This document shows, piece after piece, positions 56,720 through 64,000 of a stretch of DNA of 64,000 nt (positions within the stretch are counted from its first letter, which is position 1; every line of letters starts with the position of its first letter). Made by a program: the position numbers and the translations under genes. The stretch lies in NCBI GenBank assembly GCA_050015455.1, contig JBEKBJ010000001.1, forward strand, positions 62,001-126,000, in the 5' to 3' direction. The stretch is from JAGDMS01 sp050015455 (GTDB lineage: Bacteria; Desulfobacterota; Binatia; HRBIN30). The notes beneath the pieces are model-generated. The model was given only the letters and a program-made list of their open reading frames with translations. It was not told where the DNA came from and did not search any database.

Positions 56720-57609
56720 CTGCACCAGTGGATGCCGCGGGGTATGCGAACTTCTTGCGTGAACTTGGGCATCGGGTCGTTCAGACGAGATCCAACTACT
56801 GGTACGATGCCAGCCGCTTCTTCTTCCTGAGCGCTCCCCCGCATCGCGTGTACGACCCGCCCGAAGAGGAAATTCGAGCCGTGTTGCGCCGCCTCCCTTG
56901 CATGGGCCTGCGCTTCGCCGCTCCGATCGAGGGGCACGGTAAGCTGAGTTACCAGATCGTTTGCGACAACCCGGGCTACAGCATCGAGGCGCTGAGCGCG
57001 AACGTGCGCAGCAAGGTGCGCCGCGGCTTGAAGCGGTGCGAGGTGGGACCGATTCCGTTCTCGGTGATCGCGACTGCGGGGCGGCAGGCGCATTACGATA
57101 CGCTGGCGCGCCAAGGACGAGACGGTGTACTGACAGGAGAAAGCTGGGATAAATTCTGGGCTGCGGCTGGGGCGACAGAAGGCTTCGAAGGGTGGGCAGC
57201 CTGGAGCGGGAGCGAGCTGGCAGCCTTCTTGGTGACCGTAACTTTCGAAGACGCCGTCGAGTTCATGCTCGCTCGCTCGTGCAGCAACCGCCTCGGCGCC
57301 TACCCGAATAACGCACTCCTGTTTTACGTAACCGAGGAGATGCTGGTGCGACGCCGGGTGCCGGCGGTCACCTTCGGACTGGAATCCTTGGAGCCAGTGG
57401 GCCCGCTTGACCAGTTCAAATTCGCCATGGGTTTTCGGCCGCGTTCCATTCGCCAGCGCGTGGTCTTTCACCCGCTGGTTCGCATCCTGCTCCGCCGAGG
57501 CGTGGTGCGAACGCTGTTCCGTCGCTTGACGGATCACCGCGGCACCAACGCGGTGTTCTGGAGAAAGGCGGCCGGGCTGCTGCGATTCGCGGAGGAAGGT
57601 GGGCTGTGA
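56716..57609 (+). CDS. FemAB-like GNAT protein of the EPS locus
   Basis: A 297-aa protein; the start ATG 56716 overlaps the previous stop, while the earlier open frame (56098) lies inside the polymerase gene. The fold is GNAT/FemAB-like: VRSKVRRGLKRCEVGPIPFS, SYWDK-type segment SWDKFWAAAGATEGFEGWAA, then the second-domain features LLFYVTEEMLVRRRVPAVTF and GLESLEPVGPLDQFKFAMGF. This subgroup is common in exosortase-linked EPS clusters and is thought to transfer an acyl or aminoacyl group to sugars; the donor is unknown. A 0.5-kb overlap with the previous gene in another frame was rejected. Confidence 0.75.
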   Translation: MTAPVDAAGYANFLRELGHRVVQTRSNYWYDASRFFFLSAPPHRVYDPPEEEIRAVLRRLPCMGLRFAAPIEGHGKLSYQIVCDNPGYSIEALSANVRSKVRRGLKRCEVGPIPFSVIATAGRQAHYDTLARQGRDGVLTGESWDKFWAAAGATEGFEGWAAWSGSELAAFLVTVTFEDAVEFMLARSCSNRLGAYPNNALLFYVTEEMLVRRRVPAVTFGLESLEPVGPLDQFKFAMGFRPRSIRQRVVFHPLVRILLRRGVVRTLFRRLTDHRGTNAVFWRKAAGLLRFAEEGGL

Positions 57610-57689
57610 GACACAGGAGCCTTGGCCGGAGGGCGCAAATTTCAGCATCGATGGCGGCCAGAGATATCTCAATGGGAGCGTGAAGCCGG

Positions 57690-58916
57690 ATGGGGTGCAT
57701 GGAAATTGAGACGACAAAAAGCGCCGGGTCGCTGCAAACGGATCGGAAATCGACAACACCGGCCCACTCTATACCGTTCTATCGCCTCGATGTCGGTGAG
57801 GAGGAGATCGCCGCCGTGGTGGAGACATTGCGCTCCGGGTGGCTGACCGTCGGACCCCGGACGCAACAGTTCGAGCGCGACTTCGCCGAGGTGATTGGCT
57901 GCACCCACGCGGTGGCGGTGAGCTCATGCACTGCGGCGCTCCATTTGGCGCTCGACGCCCTCGACCTGAGACCCGGCGACGAGGTCATCACCAGTACCCT
58001 CACCTTTACGGCCACGGGGGCCAGCATCCTTCACGCGGGCGCCAGACCGGTGCTCGCTGATTGCACGCCCGACACATTGAACCTGGACCCAAACGATGTG
58101 GCGCGAAAGGTCACATCCCACACGCGTGCCATTGTGCCGGTCCATTTTGCCGGCCATCCCGCATCGATGGACGAGATCCAGCAGATCGCCAGGCAGTATC
58201 GCCTCGCGGTGATCGAGGACGCCGCCCATGCATTGCCGGCGAGCTACCGCGGCCACCCGGTGGGAACCATCGGCGACGTGACCGCCTTCAGCTTTTACGC
58301 CACGAAGAATCTCACAACCGGTGAAGGGGGCATGTTGACAACCTCCGACGCGCCTTTGGCCGACCGCCTTCGGACCCGTCGGCTGCATGGCATGGGCCGC
58401 GATGCGTGGCGACGGTACAGCGCAGATAACTCGTGGCGCTACGACGTGACCTATCCGGGGTTCAAGTACAACATGAACGACATCGCCGCGGCCATTGGGC
58501 TGGTACAGCTGCGGCGCTTGCCCGCCCTCCACCGGCGCCGGCGGCAGCTCGCGGCGCTCTACGACGAGATGCTGGCCGACGTGCCCGAGCTGGACCTGCC
58601 GGTGACGCATTCGGGTGTCGAGCACGCCTGGCACCTGTACGTGGTGCGGCTGCGGCCGCAGCGACTGCGCATCCATCGCGATGAACTCATCGAGCTGCTG
58701 AAAGCGGAAGGTGTAGCGACGCAAGTCCATTTCATTCCCTTGCATCTCCACTCGTACTACCGCGACGCTTTCGGCTATCGCTCGGAAGACTTTCCTGTAG
58801 CGTCGGCCGCCGGCGAACGCATCCTCTCTCTCCCGTTCTTTACGTTGATGTCCGACGACGACGTGCGCTACGTGGCTACAACGCTACGCAGGGTACTCAA
58901 TGCAAATCGGCGCTGA
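57690..58916 (+). CDS. DegT/DnrJ/EryC1-type sugar aminotransferase
   Basis: A 408-aa PLP-dependent aminotransferase that makes amino sugars from keto-sugar nucleotides. PLP lysine in FSFYATKNLTTGEGGMLTTS (~residue 205); other blocks are IPFYRLDVGEEEIAAVVETL, EVIGCTHAVAVSSCTAALHL, VIPVHFAGHPASMDEIQQI-like LYR segment AIVPVHFAGHPASMDEIQ, and WRYDVTYPGFKYNMNDIAAA. Start ATG 57690; a second ATG at 57699 is possible. It overlaps the next gene by 17 bp. It probably supplies an amino sugar for the repeat unit. Confidence 0.9.
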   Translation: MGCMEIETTKSAGSLQTDRKSTTPAHSIPFYRLDVGEEEIAAVVETLRSGWLTVGPRTQQFERDFAEVIGCTHAVAVSSCTAALHLALDALDLRPGDEVITSTLTFTATGASILHAGARPVLADCTPDTLNLDPNDVARKVTSHTRAIVPVHFAGHPASMDEIQQIARQYRLAVIEDAAHALPASYRGHPVGTIGDVTAFSFYATKNLTTGEGGMLTTSDAPLADRLRTRRLHGMGRDAWRRYSADNSWRYDVTYPGFKYNMNDIAAAIGLVQLRRLPALHRRRRQLAALYDEMLADVPELDLPVTHSGVEHAWHLYVVRLRPQRLRIHRDELIELLKAEGVATQVHFIPLHLHSYYRDAFGYRSEDFPVASAAGERILSLPFFTLMSDDDVRYVATTLRRVLNANRR

Positions 58917-60396
58917 GATGGTCGAAGGGTCTGCAGTCGAGACACGGGAGGCTGCTACGCAGGCGGTTGCGGGCCGCCGCGCGATGACGCGGACAGGCCT
59001 GGCGGCGAAACATACGGTCGATTTCCTGGTGGCCTTGTTGGGGGTAGTCAGCCTGCTGCCCGTGTTCATCCTGGTGGCGGTGCTTATCAAACTGGGTTCG
59101 CCGGGGCCGGTTTTCTTCGGCCAGAAACGCACGGGGCGCAACGGCAAGTTGTTCGAAATGTACAAGTTCCGGACGATGGTGCAGGGCGCGTATCTGATGG
59201 GATCGCGGCTGACCGTCAAGCGCGATCCGCGTATCACTCGGCTCGGACGGCTTCTGCGCTGGTCCAAGATCGATGAGCTGCCGCAGTTGTTCAATGTCTT
59301 GCGCGGCGAGATGAGCCTTATAGGCCCGCGTCCGGAGGACCCACACTTCATCCAGTTCTACACGCCGGAGCAACGGCGCGTGTTACTGTTGCGCCCCGGC
59401 ATCGTAGGCCCGAGCCAGATCGAAGGGCGCGATGAGATCGACAGTTACCCGGACGGCCTCAAGGATACCGAAAGTTACTACGTCAAGCACGTCCTGCCAC
59501 CGAAGCTGCAGCGCGACCTTGAGTATCTGGAGCGCGCGACGTTTTGGGGTGACATGGCGTTGCTGCTCCGCGGCCTGTGGATCACCGTGCGCGGCGCATT
59601 CAAGGCCAAGTATCTCTGGCGCCGCCGCCGCCAGCTCGCTCTGATGGGGGTCGACCTTGTGCTGGCGGTGACAGCCTATGCACTGGCAATGCTGATACGC
59701 TTCGATTGGCAGTGGCCGGAGGCCGAGTACACCTTTCAAACGGTGGCGCTGATCGCGCTCCTACGTCCACCGCTGCTGCTGTACTTCGGTGCCTACCAGG
59801 GTATCGCCTCCTATTTGGGGCTGTGGGACCTGGTGGCCGTGTTCAAGGCTGTCACGGTGGGCTCGATTGCGGCTGCCGGATTGACCTACTTTGTCGGCTC
59901 GCAATCACATCCGCGATCGGTGTTCTTGATCGACTGGGCTTTGCTGCTGTTTCTGCTTTCCAGCACGCGCTACCTCCTGAGAATCTGGACCCGTTGGTAT
60001 CCGCGCAAGCGATGGAAAGCGCGCGAAAGGGCGATCATCGTCGGGGCTGGACACGGCGGAGAACAGATCAGTCGCGTCCTGATCGATGATCCCTCGTCCG
60101 CGTATCAGCCGGTGGGCTTCATTGACGAGTCGGCTGAACGATGGGGCTCTGCGATTCACGGGATCAAGGTGCTGGGCGGGACCACAGAGCTGCAACTTGC
60201 CTTGTCGGCAAACGGCGTCAAAGTCGTTTTCGTTTGCCTCTCAGACCTCACCGAGAGTGCCACTCGCGAGGTGGCGGAGGTCTGCGCGGCAGCAGGCGTG
60301 GAGTGCCGCATGTTGCCGGCGTTGAGTGAACTGCTGAATACTGACAGCTTTACCGTCGACCGATCGACCACGGCTGCCGGGGTCGATCGGGGCTGA
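58900..60396 (+). CDS. Phosphoglycosyl transferase fused to a FlaA1-like membrane/CoA-binding region
   Basis: A 498-aa protein with unusual domain order. Residues ~30-215 are a monotopic bacterial sugar transferase: FLVALLGVVSLLPVFILVAV (re-entrant helix), GPVFFGQKRTGRNGKLFEMY, FRTMVQGAYLMG, then SKIDELPQLFNVLRGEMSLI with the catalytic Asp-Glu pair, and RPGIVGPSQIEGRDEIDSYP. Residues ~245-360 form four hydrophobic helices (LALMGVDLVLAVTAYALAML; FLIDWALLLFLLSSTRYLLR), and ~375-490 a Rossmann-type region (RAIIVGAGHGGEQISRVLID; VKVLGGTTELQLALS). This second half resembles the N-terminal part of FlaA1/CapD without the dehydratase. Overlaps the aminotransferase by 17 bp. Confidence 0.78.
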   Translation: MQIGAEMVEGSAVETREAATQAVAGRRAMTRTGLAAKHTVDFLVALLGVVSLLPVFILVAVLIKLGSPGPVFFGQKRTGRNGKLFEMYKFRTMVQGAYLMGSRLTVKRDPRITRLGRLLRWSKIDELPQLFNVLRGEMSLIGPRPEDPHFIQFYTPEQRRVLLLRPGIVGPSQIEGRDEIDSYPDGLKDTESYYVKHVLPPKLQRDLEYLERATFWGDMALLLRGLWITVRGAFKAKYLWRRRRQLALMGVDLVLAVTAYALAMLIRFDWQWPEAEYTFQTVALIALLRPPLLLYFGAYQGIASYLGLWDLVAVFKAVTVGSIAAAGLTYFVGSQSHPRSVFLIDWALLLFLLSSTRYLLRIWTRWYPRKRWKARERAIIVGAGHGGEQISRVLIDDPSSAYQPVGFIDESAERWGSAIHGIKVLGGTTELQLALSANGVKVVFVCLSDLTESATREVAEVCAAAGVECRMLPALSELLNTDSFTVDRSTTAAGVDRG

Positions 60397-60559
60397 CGGG
60401 GCCGCAATGGCTTGCCAGTGGAAAGGTAGTTGATCGCCGACGGCTGCGGGCTCCGCTACGCCGCGAGCGCATGCGTGCCCAATCGGAGCGGGCCGGGCCG
60501 TTCTGGCGCGCGCGCGGCCCGCGGAGCGTTCGGATAGCAGGGTGCAAGAAGGAGGGGTC

Positions 60560-61567
60560 ATGCGAGACAATGTCGTTTTGGTCACGGGCGGCGCCGGGTA
60601 CATCGGCGCTCACCTAGTGCGCAAGCTGCTGCAACGCGGCTACCACGTGCGCGTGCTCGACAAGTTCCTCTACGGGGAACACGGCGTCGCCGAGTTGCGA
60701 GGGGATCCGAATTTCGAGTTGCGCTACGGTGACATTTGCAACATCCGCGACGTTGTCCAAGCGGTGAACGGCGTGCGGGCTGTCGTCGCGCTGGCGGCGC
60801 TCGTCGGCGATGCTGCCTGCGATTTGGATCCGCGCGAGGCTTTAACCACCAACTTCGAAGCCACGCGGTGCTTGTTGGAGAGCTGTCGCGAAGTCGGCGT
60901 TGGCCGCTTGGTGTTTGCCTCTTCGTGCAGCGTCTACGGCGCCAACGGGAACCATCTGCTGCGGGAAGACTCTTACCTCAATCCTGTCTCCCTGTACGCC
61001 CGCACGCGCATCATGTCCGAGCAAGTCTTGTTGCAAGAGCACGGGCCAGTCGAGGTCGTCATCCTGCGCTTGTCGACGGTGTGTGGACTGTCGCCGCGGA
61101 TGCGATTTGATCTGATGGTCAATACGATCACTGCCCGCGCAAGCGTCGAGGGCCGGGTCCGCATCGTCGGGGCCAATCAGTGGCGCCCGCACCTCCACGT
61201 GCAGGACGCCGCCGAGGCCTTTCTGACGGCGGTCGAGGCGCCTGCTGCGGCCGCCGCCAATCAGGTGTTCAACGTCGGGGATGAAAGCCAGAACTTCACG
61301 GTCGGCGAAATTGCAGACAAGGTCGTCGAACAGATTCCGGGAACCGTGGTGGAGTACTTCGACAACATCGAGGATCGGCGCAGCTACCGCGTAGCCTTTG
61401 ACCACATCCATGAGCGGCTGGGTTTGGTGCCGACGCACACCGTGGATGACGCCATCCGCGAGGTGCGCACGGTGCTGCAAACCGGAGAGGTCCGCAACTA
61501 CGCCGACGAAGTCTACCACAACGTGAAGCAGCTGCAGCGCAACAGCCGCCTGCGCCTCCACGCCTGA
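60560..61567 (+). CDS. Extended SDR (NAD-dependent epimerase/dehydratase) with Tyr-x3-Arg
   Basis: A 335-aa sugar-nucleotide SDR. Start ATG 60560 is fixed by AGAAGGAGGGG upstream; the gap before it (163 bp) holds a GC-rich hairpin but no gene. The cofactor loop is VTGGAGYIGAHLVRKLL. The active-site area reads FASSCSVYGANG, and the Tyr-x3-Lys position reads YARTR, with Arg instead of Lys. Later blocks: LRLSTVCGLSPRMRFDLMV and RPHLHVQDAAEAFLTA. The substrate is likely a UDP- or dTDP-sugar. It may complement the FlaA1-like half upstream, which lacks an SDR domain. Confidence 0.85.
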   Translation: MRDNVVLVTGGAGYIGAHLVRKLLQRGYHVRVLDKFLYGEHGVAELRGDPNFELRYGDICNIRDVVQAVNGVRAVVALAALVGDAACDLDPREALTTNFEATRCLLESCREVGVGRLVFASSCSVYGANGNHLLREDSYLNPVSLYARTRIMSEQVLLQEHGPVEVVILRLSTVCGLSPRMRFDLMVNTITARASVEGRVRIVGANQWRPHLHVQDAAEAFLTAVEAPAAAAANQVFNVGDESQNFTVGEIADKVVEQIPGTVVEYFDNIEDRRSYRVAFDHIHERLGLVPTHTVDDAIREVRTVLQTGEVRNYADEVYHNVKQLQRNSRLRLHA

Positions 61568-61589
61568 GCGTCTGTCTGGAATCCCACGT

Positions 61590-62672
61590 GTGCTGATGTC
61601 ATCTGCAGCACGTATCCGGGTCGCTCTCCTCGGGTGCGGCCGCATCGCTCACGTCCACGCCGGCTACCTGCGCCAGGTGCCGGAGGTCGAGTTCATCGGC
61701 GCCTGTGATCTTGACCCTGTCAGCCGCGAAAAGTTCGCCGGGCGCTGGCAACTGCCGACGTTTGCGGACGTGGATGAGTTGATCGCCGCCGCCGAGCCGC
61801 ATGTGGTCCACGTGCTCACACCTCCGGCGACGCACGCCAGGCTGACTGTCGAGCTGCTCGACGCCGGGCTCCACGTGCTCGTCGAAAAGCCCATGGCGCT
61901 CACGACGGTGGACGCCGACGCCATGGTGGCGGCGGCTCGTCGCACCGGCCGCGTGCTGACGGTGGATCATAACCGCTGGTTCGACCCCGTGATGCAGCGG
62001 GCGCGCGCACTGCTGGAGACGGGGCAGCTAGGGACATTGATCGGTGTCGATGTGTTTGCAGGCGCGGCCGCTGGCGAAGGCGATCTGCCGGAAACGGGAC
62101 ACTGGAAGGCCTCCTTGCCCGGCGGCATCCTCTACGACCTGGCGCCGCACCCCGTGTACTTGCTGAGCGGGTTGCTCGGTGCGGTGCAGGAGCTGCACGT
62201 CGTGCGGCGAGTGGATGCGGATGGCCGCATCGAGGAGTTGCGCGCCGTTGCCGACGGCGCGCACGCCACGGGGAGTCTCACGATCTCGCTGGCCACACGG
62301 CCGCCTATGAACCGCGTCACCCTGTACGGCAGCGAGATGACGGCCGACGCCAATCTGAACAATATGACACTGATAGTGCGACGGACGCGGCGCGTACCAA
62401 AACTGATCGGTAAGGTGCTGCCCAATCTCGACGAAGCAGTACGGTTACTCTACGCCACTGCCGTGAACGGTGTTGAATTCGTACGCGGCCGGCAGCGGTT
62501 TTACCCGGGGATGGGGTTGCACTTCCGGGCGCTTTACCGGGCGCTTGCGGCAGGACAGCCGCCGCCGGTGACGGCCGAGGACGGGCGGGCCGCGGTGTCG
62601 TTGCTGCAGCAGTTATGGGAACAGGCGGGGGTGTCGATCGAGCCGGACGCTCGCCGGGTGGTACAGGCGTGA
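61590..62672 (+). CDS. Gfo/Idh/MocA-family oxidoreductase
   Basis: A 360-aa NAD(P)-dependent sugar oxidoreductase. N-terminal Rossmann fold: IRVALLGCGRIAHVHAGYL, then VHVLTPPATHARLTVELLD and the catalytic Lys in VLVEKPMALTTVDADAMV. The C-terminal beta domain includes ASLPGGILYDLAPHPVYLLS with the usual His. Three candidate starts within 10 bp (61590, 61596) do not change the call. Commonly acts on a C3-keto or other oxidised sugar of the repeat unit. Stop overlaps the next start (GTGA). Confidence 0.87.
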   Translation: MLMSSAARIRVALLGCGRIAHVHAGYLRQVPEVEFIGACDLDPVSREKFAGRWQLPTFADVDELIAAAEPHVVHVLTPPATHARLTVELLDAGLHVLVEKPMALTTVDADAMVAAARRTGRVLTVDHNRWFDPVMQRARALLETGQLGTLIGVDVFAGAAAGEGDLPETGHWKASLPGGILYDLAPHPVYLLSGLLGAVQELHVVRRVDADGRIEELRAVADGAHATGSLTISLATRPPMNRVTLYGSEMTADANLNNMTLIVRRTRRVPKLIGKVLPNLDEAVRLLYATAVNGVEFVRGRQRFYPGMGLHFRALYRALAAGQPPPVTAEDGRAAVSLLQQLWEQAGVSIEPDARRVVQA

Positions 62673-63655
62673 AAGCGTTGGTTACGGGCGCTGCCGGATT
62701 CCTCGGACAGGCGGTCGTCCGCCGCCTGCAACGCGAAGGGGTCGCCGTGCGGGCATTGGTGCGCCGCGGACGGACGTACGCGGGCGACGGCGTCGAACGC
62801 TGCGAGGGGGATTTGTGCGACGAGGCTTCGATCGCCGCGGCGGTACGCGGCGTCGATTGGGTGGTGCATGCCGCCGCCCGTGTGGCCACCACCGGGAAAT
62901 GGGAAGAGTTTGCCGAAGCCAACATTCGCGGCACGCGACGCGTGATCCGGGCAGCCCGCGCCGCGGGCGTGCAGCGCATCGTGCATATCAGCTCGCTCGG
63001 TGTGTACGACGTGCCCCGTGATGGGATGACCATCACTGAGGAGAGCCCCTACGAGAGCGAGGCGAATGCGCGCGGCCACTACAGCCGCTCGAAGCTCGCG
63101 GCCGATCGGCTGGCGTTGTGGGAAGCCGCGCATGGCGCCCCGGTAGTCGTCCTGCGGCCTGGCTTGCTGTACGGCCCGGGCAAGCGCCCACCGCTGGCGC
63201 GTCAGAGCTTTGGGAAGGCCGGATTCAAGTTCATTCTGGCGACGCGTCAGTACACCCTGCCGTTTTCGTACATCGACAACGTCGCCGACGCCGTCCTCCT
63301 GGCGCTGCAGGCTCCCGACGCGGTCGCGAAGGCGTTCACCGTGGTCGACGCGAATGTTCGCCAAGCGGAGCTGGTGGCGGCGTACCGTGCTGCGGCCGGG
63401 GAAAGTTGGCGCGCGGTGTTTCTGCCCGTGCGTTTGATTGCTGCTGCGGCGTGGGGTGTGGAGCGCGGGTGCCGGCTGGCGCGGCGGCGGCCGCCGGTGA
63501 CCCGTCATCAGATTCAGCGCGCGACCCGGCGCGCCATGTACGACTGCTCCCGTGCGCAACAGCTGCTTGGGTGGCGGCCGGCAGTGGACATCCAGGAAGG
63601 GCTGCAACGCAGTTTCGCCTCGCTGCGGGCGGCAAGCGTGGAGCAACCTGCATGA
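62669..63655 (+). CDS. NAD-dependent epimerase/dehydratase (SDR)
   Basis: A 328-aa extended/atypical SDR. Start is GTG 62669, overlapping the Gfo/Idh/MocA stop. Cofactor loop LVTGAAGFLGQAVVRRLQRE at residues ~4-23; catalytic Ser in IVHISSLGVYDVP and Tyr-x3-Lys in HYSRSKLAADRLAL (both intact). Substrate segment VVLRPGLLYGPGKRPPLAR. Similar to NAD(P)H-steroid/sugar-type SDRs found with O-antigen genes. It ends with a 4-bp overlap (ATGA) with the methyltransferase gene. Confidence 0.87.
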   Translation: MKALVTGAAGFLGQAVVRRLQREGVAVRALVRRGRTYAGDGVERCEGDLCDEASIAAAVRGVDWVVHAAARVATTGKWEEFAEANIRGTRRVIRAARAAGVQRIVHISSLGVYDVPRDGMTITEESPYESEANARGHYSRSKLAADRLALWEAAHGAPVVVLRPGLLYGPGKRPPLARQSFGKAGFKFILATRQYTLPFSYIDNVADAVLLALQAPDAVAKAFTVVDANVRQAELVAAYRAAAGESWRAVFLPVRLIAAAAWGVERGCRLARRRPPVTRHQIQRATRRAMYDCSRAQQLLGWRPAVDIQEGLQRSFASLRAASVEQPA

Positions 63656-64000
63656 AGCCGATCGATCAGCGTGCGGACCTCCAGCGGTACTACCAAGATC
63701 GAGGCGTCGTCGGCACGTACATGCAACGCCGCACCGGTCAGCCGCTGAACGGCGTGCTGCACCGCAGGCAAGTGCGTTTTCTGAATCGCGTGCTGGCCAC
63801 CCGGCAGCCGCATGCGGTGCTGGAGATTGCCTGCGGCCCGGGCCGCTTGACCGCGGAGTTGCGCGGCGTGGCGTTGGGTGTGGGGGTCGACGCCAGCCCG
63901 GCGATGCTGGAGACCGCCAAGCGGCGGTTGAACGGAAGTCCGTCGCGTTGGTCGTTCCTACGCACGGACGCTTTCGTGCTGCCGTTTCGATCAGAGGTCT
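63652..64000 (+). CDS. Class I SAM methyltransferase, truncated by the window end
   Basis: The first ~116 residues of a methyltransferase are present. The SAM-binding motif I reads AVLEIACGPGRLTAELRG (~residue 60), followed by GVGVDASPAMLETAKRRL (motif II with the acidic residue), then LRTDAFVLPFRSE. Start ATG 63652 overlaps the upstream stop. Likely modifies a sugar or lipid of the polysaccharide, from its position; the C-terminal part lies outside the window. Confidence 0.85.
   Translation, partial: MKPIDQRADLQRYYQDRGVVGTYMQRRTGQPLNGVLHRRQVRFLNRVLATRQPHAVLEIACGPGRLTAELRGVALGVGVDASPAMLETAKRRLNGSPSRWSFLRTDAFVLPFRSEV

Noticed and set aside
56461..57759. A 432-codon minus-strand frame opposite the polymerase and FemAB-like genes
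   Set aside because: It crosses three real plus-strand genes and has a random-looking product, as do the long minus-strand frames opposite 955-1971, 9488-10585, 37044-38138 and 62534-63646.

Overview
The window is about 64 kb of a high-GC Gram-negative chromosome. Two things show a Kdo-containing lipopolysaccharide and outer membrane: kdsB, kdsA, kdsD and two LpxL-type acyltransferases in one run, and a Wza-type export lipoprotein. A secreted protein ends in two dockerin-like calcium repeats after Thr-Pro linkers, there is a luciferase-like oxidoreductase of a possibly F420-dependent group, and many genes overlap by 4 bp. This mix resembles uncultured deltaproteobacterial or Binatota-like genomes. 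That placement is an inference; no rRNA or marker set is present to prove it.

Layout. 1-13.5 kb is housekeeping: an envelope Trp/Tyr-rich protein, a SirB1-type protein, a Nudix hydrolase, pyrF-proS on the minus strand, then the plus-strand Kdo/lipid A run kdsB-pyrG-kdsA-kdsD and two acyltransferases, and a secreted thermonuclease. 13.5-18.8 kb is a minus-strand operon DUF2760-Hsp70-large Hsp70 with 4-bp overlaps. 19-28.7 kb is mixed: LLM oxidoreductase, a 1031-aa secreted dockerin-like protein, an RHH/MazF pair beside a dead VapC-like gene, bpt, two small minus-strand genes, threonine aldolase, a PhzF-like isomerase and an Hpt protein.

From 29.29 to 39.07 kb lies an integrated element with a tyrosine integrase. 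It is bounded by a 36-bp direct repeat (35 of 36 identical) that forms the last codons of a sigma-54 response regulator gene. It carries a SymE-like protein, a membrane TPR protein, two unknown proteins, a replication block (HTH, NrS-1-type primase-polymerase, DUF3987-like protein, a 15-bp perfect inverted repeat that could be an origin) and regulators. Remnants of older related elements lie at its left end.

39-44.6 kb holds two divergent sigma-54 two-component modules whose regulators look functional (one with a GAFTDA loop) but whose kinase-like partners have lost catalytic residues. One partner is a fusion of degenerate receiver, degenerate AAA+ and histidine-kinase modules. From 44.7 kb to the end is an exopolysaccharide locus: ExeA-type ATPase with LysM, NusG-like antiterminator, two alkaline-phosphatase-superfamily enzymes, glycosyltransferase, Wza, Wzc-like chain-length protein, a BY-kinase with altered Walker residues, O-antigen ligase/polymerase, FemAB-like protein, aminotransferase, a rearranged phosphoglycosyl transferase fusion, two SDRs, a Gfo/Idh/MocA enzyme and a methyltransferase cut by the window end. 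The content resembles exosortase-linked EPS loci, but no exosortase is inside the window.

Most notable: the multi-domain pseudo-enzyme at 40391-42163, the protein-gene attachment site and its layered insertions, the duplicated palindrome that contains the wza start codon, and a dispersed 46-bp repeat whose inner hairpin changes in sequence but keeps its pairing.
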